Below are positions 31,931 to 39,548 of a stretch of 39,767 nucleotides of DNA, piece by piece (within the stretch, counting starts at the first letter, position 1; each line of letters starts with the position of its first letter). Under the pieces are notes generated by a model, which was not told where the DNA came from, did no database searches, and was given only the letters and a program-made list of their open reading frames with translations. Source of the stretch: Candidatus Binatia bacterium (GTDB lineage: Bacteria > Vulcanimicrobiota > Vulcanimicrobiia > Vulcanimicrobiales > Vulcanimicrobiaceae); NCBI GenBank assembly GCA_035541935.1, contig DATKMJ010000020.1:1-39767 (forward strand), read 5' to 3'. Made by a program: the position numbers and the translations under genes.

Positions 31931-32935
31931 TTAGGCGTTTTGCGCGTGCAGGCGCTGGTCTAGCGCGCGGATTCCCTCTTGCGGTCCGGCGGCAACGAGC
32001 TCGTCGCGCGCTTCGAGCGGCGTCTGCGGCGCCGGGCGGAAGCGCATCGCGCCGTCGCGCTTCAACGCGAGGATCACGCACTCGTCGGGAGCGAGTGTGG
32101 AGAGCGCCCGGCCGGCCCACGGCGAGCCCTCGGGAATCGTGAAATCTTCGAGCACGAGTTGGTTGTTCTTGGCGTAGAGCACGGTGTCGACGAGCTCGAC
32201 GGCCGTCGGCCGGGCCGCGAGGCTCGCCATCCGGCGCCCGCCGATTTGGTACGGCGAGATGATCCGGCTCGCGCCCGCGAGGCGCAGTTTCGACTCCGCA
32301 TCGTGCCGGTTCGCGCGCGCGATGATGAACAGGTTGGGATTGAGCACGCGCGCAGAGAGCGTTACGTAGATGTTCGCCTCGTCGTTGTCCATCGCGGCGA
32401 GCAAACCGCGCGCTCGCTCGACGCCGGCGGTACGAAGCGTCTCGGCGTTTGCCGCGTCGCCGTTGACGGTCACGAAGCCCGCGGCGGCCGCGCGTTCGAG
32501 CGATTCGGCGTTGATGTCGACGATCGCGAACGCGATGCCTTCTTGCGTGAGGATGCGCGCGATCTCGCCGCCGACGCGGCCGAATCCGCAGAGAATGAAG
32601 TGGTCGGTCATCTTCCTTACCCGCCGGCGTGTTCGCCGTTCCCAGACGGCGCTCCCCAGGCGTCCTTCGAGCGTATAGGTGAGCAGCCGCAGCAGCGTAT
32701 AGGTCAGCACGCCGAAACCGATCGCCACGACGCCGATCGTCCACCAGCGGCCGGCCACGTCCATCGGTGCCGGCTCGCCGCTGCCGATCGTCGTGATCGT
32801 CGTAACCGTCATGTAGAAGGCGTCGAACCACGACCAGTGCTCGAGCCAGACGTAGCCGGCCGTGCCGACGAGAACGACCGCCGCCAGCAGCACCATGGCG
32901 ACGCCGAGACTCTGCGAGAGGCGCGGCGCGGGCAC
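31931..32935 (-). CDS. Two-helix K+ channel with RCK (TrkA-N/TrkA-C) domains, atypical filter
   Basis: A 334-residue protein. Two membrane helices (about 9-29 and 66-86) flank a pore loop. The filter reads TTITTIGSGE (45-54) instead of the canonical TVGYGD: Y becomes S and D becomes E. The RCK N-domain starts at HFILCGFGRVGGEIARIL (112-129) with acidic VDIN after it, and an RCK C-domain follows from about 240 (PEGSPWAGRALSTL). Topology is that of MthK-like channels gated by a cytosolic ring. The start is GTG 32935, after a possible tiny upstream frame. Ion selectivity cannot be assumed to be K+ with this filter. Confidence 0.85.
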   Translation of the reverse strand: MPAPRLSQSLGVAMVLLAAVVLVGTAGYVWLEHWSWFDAFYMTVTTITTIGSGEPAPMDVAGRWWTIGVVAIGFGVLTYTLLRLLTYTLEGRLGSAVWERRTRRRVRKMTDHFILCGFGRVGGEIARILTQEGIAFAIVDINAESLERAAAAGFVTVNGDAANAETLRTAGVERARGLLAAMDNDEANIYVTLSARVLNPNLFIIARANRHDAESKLRLAGASRIISPYQIGGRRMASLAARPTAVELVDTVLYAKNNQLVLEDFTIPEGSPWAGRALSTLAPDECVILALKRDGAMRFRPAPQTPLEARDELVAAGPQEGIRALDQRLHAQNA

Positions 32936-32941
32936 GATCCC

Positions 32942-33028
32942 TCAGTCGCCCGTCGGAACGATGCCGAGCGATTCGACCATCAGCACGACCGAACGCTGCG
33001 GGGAAACCGGCCGGTGAAGGACGATCAT
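32942..33028 (-). CDS. Possible 28-residue small protein upstream of the channel gene
   Basis: ATG 33028 opens MIVLHRPVSPQRSVVLMVES and ends with TGA seven bases before the channel GTG, with a GAGGG-like site between. The spacing fits translational coupling. There is no family resemblance and it may be chance. Confidence 0.25.
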   Translation of the reverse strand: MIVLHRPVSPQRSVVLMVESLGIVPTGD

Positions 33029-33066
33029 GCGGACGGATTCGTTTGCGGAGCGCCGAAAGCCCGCGC

Positions 33067-33447
33067 ATGACGTTCGCCTTCTACCTCGGCTGGGCCGTCG
33101 CCGCCGTGCTCGTCTTCGTCGGGCTCTACGCGCTCGCCGTGCCGGGCGCGCTGGCGGACGGATACGGCGTCCGCAGCGACGGCCACACGTCGTCGGGCTA
33201 CGTTCGCGCGACCGGCGTTCGCGATGTGGCGCTCGGCGTCGTGCTCGCGGCGACGGCATACTTCCACTCGCTGCCGCTGCTGGTCGTTTTCTCGATTGCG
33301 GGCATCGCCGTCTCCGTTACCGACCTCGCGATCGTCTGGCATCACGGCGAGCACAAGCGCTTCCATCCCGCGCACGCCATCCACGCGACCGGCATCGTCG
33401 CGTTCGTACTCATCATCGCGATGGCGCTCTTCGCCGTTGGCCGCTGA
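33067..33447 (+). CDS. DUF4267-like four-helix membrane protein
   Basis: A 126-residue protein from ATG 33067 with four predicted membrane helices. The segment ATGVRDVALGVVLAATAYF resembles the DUF4267 core (R-G-x-R-D-x-x-L-G), and a later D in SVTDLAIVWHH agrees. Function of the family is unknown. It is divergent from the channel operon and followed seven bases later by a small coiled-coil gene. Confidence 0.65.
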   Translation: MTFAFYLGWAVAAVLVFVGLYALAVPGALADGYGVRSDGHTSSGYVRATGVRDVALGVVLAATAYFHSLPLLVVFSIAGIAVSVTDLAIVWHHGEHKRFHPAHAIHATGIVAFVLIIAMALFAVGR

Positions 33448-33454
33448 AGCGGTT

Positions 33455-33658
33455 ATGATAGACGGAGATGCAATCCTCGCAGCGGTGCTCTCGCTACGCG
33501 AGGCAACCGAAATGGGTTTCAACGCAGTTGACGGCCGCTTGGGCTCCCTGGAGACTCGTGTATCGGCGCTGGAAACTCGTACGATGCGTTTCGAAGGCAA
33601 CGTGATGGAACGCTTCGATCGGCTCGACACGCGGCTTGCGGCGGTCGAAACGCGGTAG
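33455..33658 (+). CDS. Small coiled-coil protein
   Basis: A 67-residue protein from ATG 33455. After a short start it is a continuous heptad pattern: MGFNAVDGRLGSLETRVSAL, then ETRTMRFEGN and MERFDRLDTRLAAVETR. No membrane helix is present. It shares FNAVDGR with the membrane-bound protein at 31638-31862, so the two may be relatives or may pair. Its stop directly abuts the end of the convergent GNAT gene. Confidence 0.55.
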   Translation: MIDGDAILAAVLSLREATEMGFNAVDGRLGSLETRVSALETRTMRFEGNVMERFDRLDTRLAAVETR

Positions 33659-34252
33659 CTACAGAATCGGAACGTGCGGCGCTGCGTCGCGGCGCGTGAG
33701 ACCCAGGTAGCGCGGGTCGTCGAACACCTCAACCGCTCGCCGATACGGCAGCAGACCCGACCGCTGGTAGAAGGCCAATGCGTTGGGGTGATCGAGCGTG
33801 CACGTATGCAGCCAGAAGCGATCGATCGGATGCGACCAGGCGGTTTCGATCGCGAAGTTCATCAAGAATCTTCCGGCGCCGGTTCCGACCAACGACGCTG
33901 CGACGCCAAAGAGCGCGACCTCGCATTCGCGCTCGACGCGAAAGTCGAGTTCGAGCAACCCGCAATCACCATCGCCGGTCACCAGCACGTACGGCTCGTA
34001 GCGCGCATCGCCCAACAGTTTGCGCACTTCGTCTTGCGGCATCTGCAGCCGCAGCGTCCACAGATGCTCGTCGCCGACGCGATGGAAGAGCGCGTAATAG
34101 CGGCGCAGGTCGCCGGGGTCGATGCGCTCGATGCGCCACGACGCCTCGACGCGATCCGGCCGCGGAGCCGCACGTTCCCGCATCTCTAAGAACGTCTGCG
34201 TTGCGGCGAGTTTGCCCGGGGGAACCGGATGGTAACCGTCGGTGAGTTCCAT
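33659..34252 (-). CDS. GNAT-family N-acetyltransferase
   Basis: A 197-residue protein. The acetyl-CoA loop region ALFGVAASLVGTGAGRFLMN and the later DHPNALAFYQRSGLLPYRRA (residues about 150-170) are typical of GNAT enzymes. The N-terminal part (about 1-80) contains no other known domain. The ATG at 34252 is 50 bases from the divergent hpnA start. Substrate is unknown. Confidence 0.82.
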   Translation of the reverse strand: MELTDGYHPVPPGKLAATQTFLEMRERAAPRPDRVEASWRIERIDPGDLRRYYALFHRVGDEHLWTLRLQMPQDEVRKLLGDARYEPYVLVTGDGDCGLLELDFRVERECEVALFGVAASLVGTGAGRFLMNFAIETAWSHPIDRFWLHTCTLDHPNALAFYQRSGLLPYRRAVEVFDDPRYLGLTRRDAAPHVPIL

Positions 34253-34302
34253 GGCCGTCCCGTTCGCCGGAGCGGCAGCGACCCCGGTCGAAAGGCTCGA
34301 CG

Positions 34303-35247
34303 GTGGCAGATAGCGTCTTCCTCACCGGGGCGACGGGCTTCGTCGGGTCGCACATTCTGCGCGAACTGGTCGCCGCGGGCTACACCGTGCGCGCCCTGCG
34401 CCGCAGTCGTGCCGCGCGTGACGATGGCGTCGAATGGATCGAGGGGGATCTGCGCGAGGTCGGCGCCTTCGCGCGCTCGCTGTACGGCTGCCGCTACGCC
34501 GTGCACTGCGGCGCGCTCTACTCGTTCGCGCCGCGCGATCGCGCGATCATCCACGCCGTCAACGTCGAGGGGACGGCGAGCCTCATGGCCGCGGCCGACC
34601 TCGCCGGCGTCGAGCGCGTCGTGCTCACCTCGAGCACCGCAACGCTGCACGATCTGCCCGGCGAGTACCACCGCTCGAAGCTCGAGCAGGAGCGCGCCGC
34701 CTTTGCCGGCCGAGCGCCGGTCATCGCGTTGCTTCCCTCCGCGCCGATCGGTCCGGGCGATCGCAAACCGACGCCAACCGGAAAAATGGTGCTCGACTTC
34801 GCGCGCGGCAAGATCGTCGCCAAAGCGCCCGGCCACGGCGGCATGAACCTCGTCGCCGTCGAGGACGTCGCGGCGGCGCACGTCGCGGCGCTCGAGCGAG
34901 GACGCATCGGCGAACGCTACGCAATCGGCGGCGAGAACCTCACGATGGACGAGATTTGGGAGATGCTGGCGGAGATAACGGGCAAGCCGATGCCGTCGTT
35001 CCGCGCGCCCTACGCGCTCGCGCTGCTCGCCGGCTACTTCGACGAAGCGCGCTGCCGGATCGCCGGCGGCGACCCCGACGTGCCGCTCGAGGGCGTGCGC
35101 CTATCGCGCGAGCAGATGTACGCGGACTCGTCGAAGGCGCAGCGGGAACTCGGCTACCGCCCGACGGCCGTGCGCGCCGCGCTCGAGCGCGCCGTCGCGT
35201 GGTTCTCCGCCAACGGCTACCTGGACGGCGCGCCGGCTAGGAGTTGA
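34303..35247 (+). CDS. hpnA: HpnA, hopanoid-associated sugar epimerase/reductase family
   Basis: A 314-residue short-chain dehydrogenase of the extended NAD-dependent epimerase type, starting at GTG 34303. TGATGFVGS (8-16) binds NAD; YHRSK (122-126) is the catalytic YxxxK pair; PSAPIGPGDRKPTPTGKM and MNLVAVEDVAAAHVAALERG are typical of HpnA proteins. In hopanoid clusters HpnA is thought to act on the sugar-like side chain, but its exact reaction is not settled. It lies next to other hpn genes here, which supports the call. Its end overlaps the convergent ferritin-like gene by 11 bases. Confidence 0.88.
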   Translation: MADSVFLTGATGFVGSHILRELVAAGYTVRALRRSRAARDDGVEWIEGDLREVGAFARSLYGCRYAVHCGALYSFAPRDRAIIHAVNVEGTASLMAAADLAGVERVVLTSSTATLHDLPGEYHRSKLEQERAAFAGRAPVIALLPSAPIGPGDRKPTPTGKMVLDFARGKIVAKAPGHGGMNLVAVEDVAAAHVAALERGRIGERYAIGGENLTMDEIWEMLAEITGKPMPSFRAPYALALLAGYFDEARCRIAGGDPDVPLEGVRLSREQMYADSSKAQRELGYRPTAVRAALERAVAWFSANGYLDGAPARS

Positions 35248-35800
35248 GGAAGGGCCGTCCCTCGTGCGCGACGAGCAGGTCGTGCATATCGTTGGCGTGG
35301 TCCTCTTCGTCGGCGAGAATGCCTTCGAGCATCACGCGCGTCGTGGGATCCTTGTCGGCGAAGAAGCGGATGAGGTCGCGATAGTGCTCGACTGCGATCC
35401 GCTCCGCGACGAGATTCTCTTTGATCATGTCGATGAGCTTGACCGCGTTGCCGTACTCGGTCGCCGAGCGCGAGTGCAGGCCTTCCGGATCGAAGTTCGG
35501 CGTACCGCCGAGCTGGTTGATGCGGTTGGCGAGCTTCTCCATGTGGCCGTACTCGTCGCGGGCGTGCTCGGCGAACTCGGCCTTGACGCTCTCGCTGTCG
35601 ATGCCGACCGCCGCGATGTTATGCATCGTATAGCGTAGGACGCAGACGATCTCGGTCGCGAGCGCGGTCTGCAGCAGGTCGATCGTCTGTTTCGCGTCGC
35701 CGCCGTAGTTGTCGGTTAGAGCGCCGCGGTCGAGGTGCTCTTTGGCACGGCGGCGCAGCTCGGTGACGTCGGAGAGAAATGGTTGGCTCGTCGCGCTCAT
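35237..35800 (-). CDS. Bacterioferritin/Dps-like di-iron protein
   Basis: A 187-residue ferritin-superfamily protein from ATG 35800, with AGAGGAA upstream. Iron ligands in a four-helix bundle: E50 (ALATEIVCVLRY), E83 and H86 (DEYGHMEKL), E133 (VAERIAVEHY) and E165 with H168 (ADEEDHANDM). There is no obvious haem methionine, so Dps-like or non-haem bacterioferritin is likely. The role is probably iron storage or oxidative protection. It lies on the opposite strand between hpnA and hpnG, where it may be unrelated to hopanoids. Confidence 0.85.
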   Translation of the reverse strand: MSATSQPFLSDVTELRRRAKEHLDRGALTDNYGGDAKQTIDLLQTALATEIVCVLRYTMHNIAAVGIDSESVKAEFAEHARDEYGHMEKLANRINQLGGTPNFDPEGLHSRSATEYGNAVKLIDMIKENLVAERIAVEHYRDLIRFFADKDPTTRVMLEGILADEEDHANDMHDLLVAHEGRPFLNS

Positions 35801-35868
35801 CGTACGGTTCCTCTTTCGTTTTTGCGTTGGGGGCATGAGCTTACGACCGTAGGCGAAAGAAACCCTAC

Positions 35869-36477
35869 GTGGATTCGAGAGCCTGGGGCGACGTGACGTT
35901 CGTCGCCGCGACCTCGCTAGAGTGCGCTGCCTTGCGCCGCGAGCTGCACGATGCGCGCATCGTTCAAAGCGGGATCGCATTTGAAGCGCTCGAGGACGAG
36001 TTGGGCGACGTCGTCGTGAGTTGCGGCCTCGCCGGCGGGCTGCGCGCGGGCCTTCCGACGGGAACGGTGCTCGTGCCGCGCGAGGTCCTCCGCCCCGACG
36101 GAAGCCGGCTCGCCTGCGACCTGCAACTCGTCGAAGCGTTCGCAGAGAGCGCTCGCGGCCTCGGCCTCGAGCCGATCTTGGACCCGATGCTAACGGCCGG
36201 GGCGATCGTCAACGGCGAAGCGCGGTCGGAGTGGGCGGCGCGCGGTTACGCGGCTGTGGATATGGAGACCGGTCTGATCTCGGCGGCGCGCATCGCGGCG
36301 GTCCGCGTCGTGCTCGACACGCCGGAGCGCGAGCTTTCGGCCGAGTGGCGCACGCCGCTGCGCGCGATGCTGGATCCGCGGAACTGGCCGCAAGCGGTCT
36401 GGCTGGCGCGCGAGGCGCCGCGCGCCGCGGCGCTGGCGGCGCGCGTCGTCGCCCAGGCGCAGGGCATCGGCGCGTAG
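35869..36477 (+). CDS. hpnG: HpnG, hopanoid-associated nucleoside phosphorylase
   Basis: A 202-residue phosphorylase/nucleosidase superfamily protein from GTG 35869. The motifs CGLAGGLRAGLPTGTVLVP (52-70), RPDGSRLACD (75-84) and AVDMETG (129-135, ribose/nucleobase site) match the HpnG type, which removes adenine from adenosylhopane. This is the next step after HpnH. Its stop is followed directly by the dxs start region. Moderate uncertainty remains between HpnG and MTA/SAH-nucleosidase relatives, but context favours HpnG. Confidence 0.85.
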   Translation: MDSRAWGDVTFVAATSLECAALRRELHDARIVQSGIAFEALEDELGDVVVSCGLAGGLRAGLPTGTVLVPREVLRPDGSRLACDLQLVEAFAESARGLGLEPILDPMLTAGAIVNGEARSEWAARGYAAVDMETGLISAARIAAVRVVLDTPERELSAEWRTPLRAMLDPRNWPQAVWLAREAPRAAALAARVVAQAQGIGA

Positions 36478-36495
36478 GTGCGTATAACGGGGCCA

Positions 36496-38424
36496 ATGGT
36501 GATCGAGCGCATCGACTCTCCGGAAGACGTCAAGCGGCTGCAACGAGATGAGATCGACGTCCTGGCGAGTGAGATACGCGATTTGCTCGTCCGGACGTGT
36601 GCCGTTAACGGCGGACACCTCGCGCCGAACCTCGGCGTCGTCGAACTGACCCTGGCGCTCCATCGCGTGCTCGATCTGCCCGGCGACAGGCTCGTCTGGG
36701 ACGTCAGCCACCAGACCTACGTCCATAAGATTCTCACCGGCAGGCGCGAGCGCTTCGGAACGATCCGCAAGGGCGGCGGGATCTCCGGCTTCGCGATGCG
36801 CAGCGAGTCGCCGTACGATCCCTTCGGCGCCGGCCACGCCAGCACGTCCGTCGCGGCGGCGCTCGGGATGGCGCTCGCCCGAGATCTCGCCGGCGGCGAC
36901 GAGATGGTCGTGGCGGTGCTCGGCGACGGCGCGCTGACCGGCGGCCTCGCCTACGAGGCGTTGAACAACGCGGGCGCGTTGCGCAGCCAGTTCTTGGTGA
37001 TTCTCAACGACAACGAGATGTCGATCGCGCCGAACGTGGGATCGATCGCTTCGTATCTCTCCGTTCTGCGCAGCAAACCGCTCGCGAACTTCGTTCGCAA
37101 GACGGGTAAGGAGATGCTCAAGCGCATCCCGCTCGGCGGCGCGGCGAAGCGCGCGATCGAAGGCGCCGAGATCGGCGCGATGCACTTCATCGGACCGGCG
37201 GAGAAAACCGCGGTGATCTTCGAGGAACTCGGCTTCCGTTACATCGGGCCGATCGACGGGCACAACTACGATGCCGTCGTGGACGGGCTGTTGACGGCAA
37301 AGGAGATCGACCGGCCGGTTCTGCTCCACGTCCGCACGGTCAAAGGCAAAGGCTACGAGCCGGCCGAGCGCGACTCGCGGACCTTCCACGGCATCGGAGC
37401 AAACGCGTTCGAGCCGAGCAACGGGGCGAAGAAGAGCGCTCCGGGCGGGCGGCCGAAGTTCCAGGACGTCTTCGGCGACGCGATGATTGCGGTCGCCGAG
37501 AAAGACCCGCGCGTCGTCGGGATTACCGCCGCGATGCCGGACGGCACCGGTCTCGCGAAGTTCGGCAAGCGCTTTCCGGAACGCTACTTCGACGTCGGCA
37601 TCGCCGAGGCGCACGCGGTCTGCTTCGCCGCCGGCCTCGCGACGAGCGGCCTGCGTCCGGTCTGCGCGATCTACTCGACGTTTCTGCAGCGCGCCTACGA
37701 TCAGATCGTGCACGACGTGGTCGTGCAGAATCTTCCCGTGATCTTCTGCATGGATCGCGCGGGCTTCGTCGGCGACGACGGCCCGACGCACATGGGACTC
37801 TACGATATCGCCTATCTGCGCACGCTGCCGAACATCACGCTGATGGCGCCGCGAAACGAGGCCGAGCTGCAGCCGATGCTGGAGCACGCGCTCTCGCTCC
37901 ACTCTCCCGCGGGGATTCGCTACCCGCGCGGATCGAGCAGCGGGCGCCACGAGGAGCCGCTCGCGCCGCTCGCGCACGGCAAGGCCGAGGTGCTCCGCCG
38001 CGGACGCGACGTTGCGCTGATCGGTTACGGGACGAGCGTGGACGTCGCGCTGGATGCGGCCGACGCGCTGGGGCCCGACACGGTTACCGTCATCAACGCG
38101 CGTTTTGCGAAGCCGCTCGACGAGGCGCTGCTCATCGAATTGGAGCGGGACCACTCGCACGTGATCACGCTCGAGGAGCACTCCCTGGCAGGCGGCTTCG
38201 GATCGGCGGTCGCGGAGTTCGTCTCGGATCGCGGCCTGAAACTACGGGTCGAGCGGATCGGCGTACCGAGCGTTCTCGTGCATCACGACTCGCAGGATAA
38301 ACAACGAGCGCTCTTCGGCCTCAACGGCGAGGCGCTCGCGGCCCGCGTCAAGCAGATACTTGGGGGCGACCTTCTGCGATCCGGCGCAGTTCGAGCATCC
38401 ATCGCATCTGGCCGAGGATCGTGA
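36496..38424 (+). CDS. dxs: 1-deoxy-D-xylulose-5-phosphate synthase
   Basis: A 642-residue thiamine-diphosphate enzyme, first step of the MEP pathway (pyruvate plus glyceraldehyde-3-phosphate). I use ATG 36496 (MVIERIDSPEDVKRL), which gives the normal N-terminus; a GTG at 36478 directly after the hpnG stop would add six residues. Motifs: GGHLAPNLGVVELTLALH, VWDVSHQTYVHKIL, GDGALTGGLAYEALNNAG with ILNDNEMSI (TPP site), FDVGIAEAHAV (the usual DxGIAEQH) and DRAGFVGDDGPTHMG. The 77 bases at its 3' end overlap the convergent membrane-protein gene. The last 20 or so residues extend past the usual C-terminus. It supplies precursor for the hopanoid genes nearby. Confidence 0.94.
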   Translation: MVIERIDSPEDVKRLQRDEIDVLASEIRDLLVRTCAVNGGHLAPNLGVVELTLALHRVLDLPGDRLVWDVSHQTYVHKILTGRRERFGTIRKGGGISGFAMRSESPYDPFGAGHASTSVAAALGMALARDLAGGDEMVVAVLGDGALTGGLAYEALNNAGALRSQFLVILNDNEMSIAPNVGSIASYLSVLRSKPLANFVRKTGKEMLKRIPLGGAAKRAIEGAEIGAMHFIGPAEKTAVIFEELGFRYIGPIDGHNYDAVVDGLLTAKEIDRPVLLHVRTVKGKGYEPAERDSRTFHGIGANAFEPSNGAKKSAPGGRPKFQDVFGDAMIAVAEKDPRVVGITAAMPDGTGLAKFGKRFPERYFDVGIAEAHAVCFAAGLATSGLRPVCAIYSTFLQRAYDQIVHDVVVQNLPVIFCMDRAGFVGDDGPTHMGLYDIAYLRTLPNITLMAPRNEAELQPMLEHALSLHSPAGIRYPRGSSSGRHEEPLAPLAHGKAEVLRRGRDVALIGYGTSVDVALDAADALGPDTVTVINARFAKPLDEALLIELERDHSHVITLEEHSLAGGFGSAVAEFVSDRGLKLRVERIGVPSVLVHHDSQDKQRALFGLNGEALAARVKQILGGDLLRSGAVRASIASGRGS

Positions 38425-39052
38425 CGTGATAGGTGAAGACGTAGCCGAGGAAGGCGATCGGTCCTAACACGACGCCGGCGAGCGGCGCGAAGAGCTCGAT
38501 GAAGATCGGGATTCCGAGGACGACGATCATCGCGACCACCACGGCGATCGTCAGCAAGAAGAAGAAGCCGAAGGTCTCCCAAAAGTGTCCCGTCGTCATC
38601 TCCCACGATTCGCCAAACGGATTCTTTCCGTCGCTCAAGAGATAGGTCCAGGTTGACTGCGAGAGCTTCACGCCGACCCAGACGCCCGGCACGATCAGGA
38701 GAAAGAGGCCGATCTCGGTCGCGATGCCGACGACGAGGCCGATGCCGACGAGACCGAGGATCAGAAGAAACGTCAGTTTGAACTCCGGCCGCACCGTTCG
38801 GGCCGCGGCGGGAATGATGAAGAACGATGCGATCGCGCCGCAAAGATCGACCGGCTGGATCGCCGCCTCAATCCGCGCCCCCATCTGGGTTGAAGCATCG
38901 AGGGTGTTGAGGTACCAAAGCGTCGCGAGGACGACGAGCGCGCAGACGGCCGCGAGGATCCAGTAGACCGTCATTCGCGAGCGCATCAGGGGCCAGGCGT
39001 CTTCAACCGCGCCCTGGATGACGCCGAAGATATCGGGTTGCTCTGTCGTCAT
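38348..39052 (-). CDS. Polytopic membrane protein, unknown (glycerophosphodiesterase-membrane-domain-like)
   Basis: A 234-residue protein with about six membrane helices and the segment WTYLLSDGKNPFGESWEMT between helices. The DGKNPFGESWEMT loop resembles the S-x-x-L-x-x-G/W pattern of DUF975/GdpM-type domains, but the match is weak. ATG 39052. Its last 77 bases overlap the end of dxs on the other strand. Function is unknown. Confidence 0.7.
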   Translation of the reverse strand: MTTEQPDIFGVIQGAVEDAWPLMRSRMTVYWILAAVCALVVLATLWYLNTLDASTQMGARIEAAIQPVDLCGAIASFFIIPAAARTVRPEFKLTFLLILGLVGIGLVVGIATEIGLFLLIVPGVWVGVKLSQSTWTYLLSDGKNPFGESWEMTTGHFWETFGFFFLLTIAVVVAMIVVLGIPIFIELFAPLAGVVLGPIAFLGYVFTYHVTILGQMRWMLELRRIAEGRPQVSA

Positions 39053-39056
39053 GTTG

Positions 39057-39401
39057 TTAGGCTCCGCAGAAGTGGCACTTTACGTACGAACCGACGCGGC
39101 TCTCGGGGTGGCTCTGGGACCTCAGCTGCGTAGACCATTCGTGGTAGAGGGCGCACTCCATGAGGTACGCTTCGTCGGGCGAGTTCGCGTAGGCGTAGAC
39201 GAAATGCGTGAAGGAGCCCGCCTGGCGGCGGAGCTGCTCGGCGAGGTCGTCGTCCGACCGGCCGGCGTACCGGGCGATCAGCGCGCCCTGGGGGTGGAGC
39301 TCGCCAAGGACGTAGACGCCGGCCCGGCGTCGCTTGACGGTCGCGCCGACGCTCTTGGCGTCGAGCGTGAAGGGGCCGTCCAGGTCGAATCCTAGCGCCA
39401 T
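39057..39401 (-). CDS. Small GIY-YIG-like protein with a C-terminal CxxC
   Basis: A 114-residue protein from ATG 39401. GVYVLG (28-33) and ARYAGRSDDDLAEQL (43-57) mirror the GIY...YIG core. E82 (LMEC) sits where the metal-binding glutamate would be. H87, H98 and the C-terminal CHFCGA (C109, C112) could bind zinc. This suggests a small nuclease-like or inactive GIY-YIG protein. The role is not known. It lies four bases upstream of the membrane-protein gene on the same strand. Confidence 0.6.
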   Translation of the reverse strand: MALGFDLDGPFTLDAKSVGATVKRRRAGVYVLGELHPQGALIARYAGRSDDDLAEQLRRQAGSFTHFVYAYANSPDEAYLMECALYHEWSTQLRSQSHPESRVGSYVKCHFCGA

Positions 39402-39478
39402 TAGCCTATCCTACCATGCCCTTGCCGCGCGGCGCCCTTGCGACCTTAGTCGGGGATTTAATACCGACCCACGACCCA

Positions 39479-39527
39479 CCAAGCAGGGGATTATATATTT
39501 GACAAACAGGGCTGCTTGGGTTAAGAC
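39479..39527 (+). promoter_or_regulatory. Possible promoter with flanking inverted repeat
   Basis: TTGACA (39499-39504) is a perfect -35; TAAGAC lies 17 bases after it as a weak -10 (three of six). Perfect arms CCAAGCAG (39479-39486) and CTGCTTGG (39512-39519) flank the -35 with centres 33 bases apart, about three helical turns, as in a possible operator. Confidence 0.4.
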
Positions 39528-39548
39528 TAATGTCTGACAGGGCGACGC

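Noticed and set aside
36190-38181. 663-residue minus-strand frame opposite dxs
   Set aside because: It is antisense to a clear DXS and consists of low-complexity Arg/Asp/Val sequence.
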